The translations under genes were made by a program, and so were the position numbers. Positions 60,423 to 64,000 of a stretch of DNA of 64,000 nt are shown here, one piece after another. Position 1 is the stretch's first letter. Each line of letters opens with the position of its first letter. Below the pieces are notes generated by a model that worked only from the letters and a program-made list of their open reading frames with translations, did not search any database and was not told where the DNA came from. This DNA comes from Streptomyces griseoluteus. GTDB lineage: Bacteria; Actinomycetota; Actinomycetes; Streptomycetales; Streptomycetaceae. Location of the stretch: contig NZ_SRRU01000006.1 in assembly GCF_004784465.1 (NCBI RefSeq), positions 124,001-188,000 on the forward strand, in the 5' to 3' direction.

Positions 60423-61868
60423 ATGCCCGCTCCCCGCATCAAGTCCCCGCATCTGCTCGTCGCCGAATCCGGCGCCGACCGCGAGGGCCACGGTCTGAAG
60501 CGCACCATGGGCCTCTTCCAGCTCATCTGCTTCGGTGTCGGCGCCATCGTCGGTACCGGCATCTTCGTCGGCCTCTCCGACTCCGTCGCGCAGGCCGGAC
60601 CCGCCGTGGTCGTCTCCTTCATCCTCGCGGCGATCACCTGTGTGTTCACCGCCTTCTCCTTCGCGGAGCTGGGCGGCGCGATACCGGTCTCCGGCTCCTC
60701 GTACTCCTTCGCCTACGCCGGTCTCGGCGAGTCCACCGCCTTCCTGGTCGGCTGGTGCCTGCTGCTGGAGTACGGCATCTCCATCTCGGCCGTCGCGGTC
60801 GGCTGGAGTCAGTACGTCAACGAACTCCTGCACAGCCTCACCGGCTGGCAGCTCCCCGACGCGCTGTCCGCCGGACCCGGCGACGGCGGCGTGGTGAACC
60901 TGCCCGCCGTGATCGTCATCGCCATGGCCGCCGTGCTGCTGGTGCGCGGTGTGCGCGAGAGCGCGCGGGCCACCGCCGCGATGGCCGCCGTGAAGCTCGT
61001 CATCCTGCTCGCGTTCTGTGCCATCGGCTACAGCGCGTTCAAGGACGGCAACCTCACCCCGTTCTCCCCGGCGGGCCTGGGCGGCATCGGCGCGGGCACC
61101 ACCGCGGCCTTCTTCTCGTACATCGGCTTCGACGCGATCACCACGGCCGGCGAGGAGGCGAAGAACCCGCGCCGGGACATCCCGGTGGCGATCCTCGTCT
61201 GCATGGGCCTGGTCACCCTGCTGTACTGCGCCGTCGCGGTCGCCGCGATCGGTGCCATCGGCGCCCACCAGGTCGGCGGCCGCCCCGCCGCGCTGTCGTA
61301 CGTGGTCAACATGGTCACCGGCTCCACCATCGGCGGCGGTGTCATCGCCTTCGGCGCGGTGGTCGCCATCGCCTCGGTCGTGCTCGCCGTGATGTACGGC
61401 CAGACCCGCATCCTGCTGTCGATGTCCCGCGACGGACTGATCCCGCGCGTCTTCGAGAAGGTGTCCCCGAAGACCTCCACGCCGGTGGCGGGCACGCTCA
61501 TCGTCGCGGTCGTCTTCGCCGTCCCCGCGGCCTTCGCCTCGCTCGACTCCGTGGTGAACCTCTGCACCATCGGCACACTGGCCATCATGGCGGTCGTCAA
61601 CATCGCGGTGATGGCCCTGCGCCGCCGCGAGCCGGGCCTGGGGCGCAGCTTCCGGGTGCCGCTGTACCCCGCCGCCCCGCTGCTCGGCGTCGCCTTCTGC
61701 CTCTACCTGATGTACGAGACGGGCTGGCAGACCTGGGTGCAGTTCGCGGTCTTCCTCGCGGTGGGCCTCGGCGTGTACTACGCCTACGGCCGCCGGCACT
61801 CCACGCTGGGCCGCGCCGAGGCGGCCGGGGTCACGCCGAACGCTGAGCGGGAACGACAGGCAGTCTGA
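60423..61868 (+). CDS. APC-family amino-acid permease (cationic transporter type)
   Basis: 481 residues with about 12 membrane helices from residue 28 to 465. Start ATG 60423. GVGAIVGTGIFVGLS in helix 1 and FFSYIGFDAITTAGEEAKNP in helix 6 are the substrate-binding hallmarks of the cationic amino-acid transporter (CAT) subgroup. VYYAYGRRHSTL forms the cytoplasmic end. With arcA and arcB it probably imports arginine; it is not of the ArcD exchange type by sequence feel, so exchange for ornithine is uncertain. The 3' end overlaps the convergent ATPase gene by 38 bases. Confidence 0.9.
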   Translation: MPAPRIKSPHLLVAESGADREGHGLKRTMGLFQLICFGVGAIVGTGIFVGLSDSVAQAGPAVVVSFILAAITCVFTAFSFAELGGAIPVSGSSYSFAYAGLGESTAFLVGWCLLLEYGISISAVAVGWSQYVNELLHSLTGWQLPDALSAGPGDGGVVNLPAVIVIAMAAVLLVRGVRESARATAAMAAVKLVILLAFCAIGYSAFKDGNLTPFSPAGLGGIGAGTTAAFFSYIGFDAITTAGEEAKNPRRDIPVAILVCMGLVTLLYCAVAVAAIGAIGAHQVGGRPAALSYVVNMVTGSTIGGGVIAFGAVVAIASVVLAVMYGQTRILLSMSRDGLIPRVFEKVSPKTSTPVAGTLIVAVVFAVPAAFASLDSVVNLCTIGTLAIMAVVNIAVMALRRREPGLGRSFRVPLYPAAPLLGVAFCLYLMYETGWQTWVQFAVFLAVGLGVYYAYGRRHSTLGRAEAAGVTPNAERERQAV

Positions 61869-62280
61869 ACCACACCGCCTTGCCCGACGAGGTCGGGCGG
61901 TGACCACAGGACGAACTGAGGGCGCGGATCAGCAACAGGCCGCGCCCTCCCTCCTGCCAGGGGTCGGGCTCCTCGATCACCGGGCGGGTGAGATGGCCGG
62001 GCGGCTCCGGGTCGGGGTCGTGCACCTCGACCTGGCAGCCGGTCGGCCGCAGCTCCACCACCAGCTCGATCGGACCGCTGCCCGCGGTGTGCTCCACCGC
62101 GTTGGCCACCAGCTCGGCGGTCAGCAGCTCCGCCGTGTCGCAGTCGGCCATGTGCCCCACCTCGGCCAGGGCCGACCGCACCAGGGCACGCGCCACCGGC
62201 ACCGCCGCGGCGGTGTGCGGCAGCGCAATGCGCCAGGAGGCCGATTCGGTGGGGCGTTCGTGCACGGCGAGTCCGTTCAT
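61831..62280 (-). CDS. Anti-sigma factor-type HATPase protein
   Basis: 149 residues from ATG 62280; an ATG 17 codons upstream lies near a TACAGT -10-like box and is less likely. It is a stand-alone GHKL domain of the SpoIIAB/RsbW type: N-box ELVANAVEHTAG, G1 DPDPEPP, G2 EGGRGLLLIRALS. Many such genes in streptomycetes are Ser/Thr kinases of anti-anti-sigma factors or free nucleotide-binding proteins. No partner sigma or antagonist gene is adjacent. A convergent 38-base overlap with the permease gene may allow antisense effects. Confidence 0.88.
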   Translation of the reverse strand: MNGLAVHERPTESASWRIALPHTAAAVPVARALVRSALAEVGHMADCDTAELLTAELVANAVEHTAGSGPIELVVELRPTGCQVEVHDPDPEPPGHLTRPVIEEPDPWQEGGRGLLLIRALSSSCGHRPTSSGKAVWFRLPVVPAQRSA

Positions 62281-62579
62281 GGAGCAGGCTGTCCTGCCTT
62301 CGACTGTAGGAAATGGTACGGGTCCGGCCATCGAAACCTTCGGCGGGCGGTGGCCGGAACCATAGGGCCCGATACCCGTCCCCGCGCCGCGCCGAACGCC
62401 CCACCACCCCCTCCCGTAGCTGCTGTTACGTCCCTGTCGATCACCGGTGACACCGGTGACGGGACGGTCGCGCGCGCCGGGCCGTCATCACCGCCGAGTG
62501 ACCACAGTCACAGCCCGAGGGCGTCCGTTTCAGCCGTGCCGGTGCCACGGAGCGAGCGGCCGGTCACCGGCCGCCGTGC

Positions 62580-63392
62580 TCACACCCCGACGAAGGCCGC
62601 GCCCGCGTCCCGCAGTCGCTCGTGCAGTGCCCGGAACACCCCCGCCGAGCGCGCCCCCGGCCAGTCGGCGGGCAGCAGCCGGGCCGGCAGGCCGGGGTCC
62701 GCGCCGGGCAGCCGGCGCCAGGAGTCCAGAGCCAGCAGATAGTCCCGGTAGGCGTCCTCGGCCGGGGTGTCCGGCCGGTCCTCCCAGGCGCGCAGCACCG
62801 GCGCGTGCGCCGCGAGGAACCGCTCGTGCTCCGCGGCGATGGCCGGCAGGTCCCACCAGCGGCGGACCGCCTCGACGGTCGGGGCGAACCCCAGATGATC
62901 GCCCCGGAAGAGATCCACATAGGCGTCCAGACCCAGCCGGCCCAGCGTGTGCCGGGCCTCCTCGTGCAGCCGGGCCGGGGCTATCCACACCCCCGGCGCG
63001 GCCGCGCCGAAGCCCAGCGCGGCCAGCCGGGAACGCAGCACATGCCGCTTCTGCCGCTCCGACTCGGGCACCGAGAACACCGCGAGGACCCACCCGGCGT
63101 CCTCGGCGGGCCCGACGGCGTGGATACGGCGGTCGTCGGCGCTCAGTAACCGGTGCGCCTCCGCCGACAGCTCGTACCCCGCCGCGCCCCCGGCGGTGCG
63201 GGCCGGCAGCAGCAGGCCGCGCCGCTTGAGCCGGGACACCGAGGAGCGCACCGAGGGCGCGTCCACCCCGACCGCGGCCAGCAGCCGGATCAGCTCGGCG
63301 ACGGGCACCGGGCCCGGTACGGAGCGCCCGTAGGCGCCGTACAGCGTGACGATGAGGGACCTGGGGGCGTGCTGCTCGGACACGTTGATCAT
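62580..63392 (-). CDS. PaaX-family transcriptional regulator
   Basis: 270 residues from ATG 63392; GTG 63383 three codons later is possible, since a TAAAAT box seven bases before it would make a leaderless mRNA. The N-terminal PaaX winged helix has PRSLIVTLYGAYGR and VSRLKRRGLLLP. The middle has the VAVFSVPESERQKRHV-like PaaX region, and the C-terminal helical domain includes FRALHERLRDAG. PaaX proteins repress phenylacetate catabolism genes and are released by phenylacetyl-CoA; no paa genes are nearby, so the target is unknown. Confidence 0.88.
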   Translation of the reverse strand: MINVSEQHAPRSLIVTLYGAYGRSVPGPVPVAELIRLLAAVGVDAPSVRSSVSRLKRRGLLLPARTAGGAAGYELSAEAHRLLSADDRRIHAVGPAEDAGWVLAVFSVPESERQKRHVLRSRLAALGFGAAAPGVWIAPARLHEEARHTLGRLGLDAYVDLFRGDHLGFAPTVEAVRRWWDLPAIAAEHERFLAAHAPVLRAWEDRPDTPAEDAYRDYLLALDSWRRLPGADPGLPARLLPADWPGARSAGVFRALHERLRDAGAAFVGV

Positions 63393-63450
63393 TTTAGGTC
63401 GTCGGCATACCTGCTGGTCACCATCGGTGCACGGACCCGGAGAGGGGAAT

Positions 63451-63738
63451 ACGGGGGGACGACCGCGCCCGGCCGCGTCGCGGCCGACGGCACCGTCACG
63501 CTCTCCGGTACCTACCGCTGCCTGCCCGGCACCGGGCCGGTTTTGTCCGCTCCTCCGCCGGCCAGGAGCACTGGTGGCAGAACTCCGGGAAGGTCTCCTC
63601 GGAGACGCTGAAGGCGGGCGCCGCGCATGTCCAGGCCAACGTGGTGCCAACGTGGTGGAGCTGCGTCCGAGCGGGCTGGTGCCGCTGCCCGTGTTCCACG
63701 CCACCCAGGACCGGGACATCACCCTCGTCCGGAGCTGA
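63451..63738 (+). pseudogene. DUF6299-like pseudogene with frameshifts
   Basis: Pieces in successive frames read as one domain: GRVAADGTVTLSGTYRCL, then FVRSSAGQEHWWQNSGKV and ETLKAGAAHVQANVV, then VELRPSGLVPLPVFHATQDR, ending at the stop 63736-63738. This is the pattern of secreted DUF6299 proteins of streptomycetes (from memory). At least two frameshifts and the lack of a start and signal peptide show it is dead. It lies between PaaX and a partial gene. Confidence 0.6.
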
Positions 63739-63766
63739 CTCCCCCCTGGGGCCGGCGGCGGTACCC

Positions 63767-64000
63767 CTAGGGGGGAGGCATCCGCCCGGTGTGCCGCCGC
63801 CACTCCAGCCGGGCCGTCTCCAGCTCGGCGCGGGCCTCGGCCAGGCGGGGATTGTCCTTGTGGCGGGCCTGGATCTCGGCATGCCGTCTGCGCGCCCGGT
63901 CCACCGCCTCGGTGTCCTGCTCCAGCAGCTCGCGGTCGTGCTGGGCCTGCTTCAACTGCTCCGGCAGGGTGGCGCGGAAGGTGTTCTCCCTGGCCACCGC
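63767..64000 (-). CDS. Partial coiled-coil protein at the window edge
   Basis: At least 76 residues with a possible GTG start at 63997; the real start may lie beyond the edge. It is highly charged and helical (EQLKQAQHDRELLEQDTEAV, DNPRLAEARAELETARLEW). No domain is recognised. The stop is at 63767-63769, inside a C-rich stretch. Confidence 0.5.
   Translation of the reverse strand, partial: AVARENTFRATLPEQLKQAQHDRELLEQDTEAVDRARRRHAEIQARHKDNPRLAEARAELETARLEWRRHTGRMPPP

Overview
The window is high-GC DNA with GTG starts, tight ATGA/GTGA start-stop overlaps and apparently leaderless mRNAs. Its protein families (DUF4193, DUF3710, DUF3159, CutRS, three-gene methylmalonyl-CoA mutase set, SepF-like protein, MmyB-type regulator) point to a Streptomyces chromosome. 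Nothing in it looks like a phage, plasmid, insertion sequence, CRISPR array, tRNA or rRNA.

Region 1 (1-18.4 kb) is conserved actinobacterial core: ferrochelatase end, inositol monophosphatase, CutRS, DUF4193, a DUF3093 membrane protein, thioesterase, dUTPase, DUF3710, an orphan KdpDE pair, an OB-fold protein, a DUF3159 membrane protein, two TrkA/RCK proteins, a KimA-type potassium transporter and a TRAM-domain RNA methyltransferase. Most of this follows the order of the Mycobacterium tuberculosis suhB-dut-ceoBC segment. It can be read as a potassium homeostasis locus set among genes of unknown role.

Region 2 (18.5-23.3 kb) looks like a stress block: topoisomerase IB, a helical protein, two small acidic/helical proteins (one DUF2795), an old-yellow-enzyme reductase and a secreted fasciclin protein. 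GGGTAC motifs, resembling the -10 of SigB-type promoters, lie upstream of three of these genes. Region 3 (23.4-27 kb) is a WXG-like/type VII secretion cassette with a lipoprotein. Region 4 (27-29.4 kb) pairs a UvrB paralogue lacking the UVR tail with a divergent alkyltransferase-like protein.

Region 5 (29.5-40.8 kb) is accessory: TPR protein, PadR/NTF2 pair, DJ-1 protein, AraC/quinone-oxidoreductase pair with a palindromic operator, a DUF397 relic, an orphan DUF4157 protein, a P450, an SDR/MmyB-regulator pair, Nudix and lipoprotein. Region 6 (40.8-45.8 kb) is the methylmalonyl-CoA mutase operon mutA-mutB-meaB.

Region 7 (46-56.5 kb) holds a SepF paralogue, an ATPase with a MazG-like hydrolase, a NACHT ATPase gene that appears split by a one-base frameshift, DUF6099, an F420-type oxidoreductase and the Hen1-Pnkp RNA repair pair. 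Region 8 (56.5-64 kb) holds an NAD-kinase-like/flotillin-tail-like pair divergent from arginine deiminase, ornithine carbamoyltransferase, an amino-acid permease, an anti-sigma-type ATPase, a PaaX regulator, a DUF6299 pseudogene and a partial coiled-coil gene at the edge.
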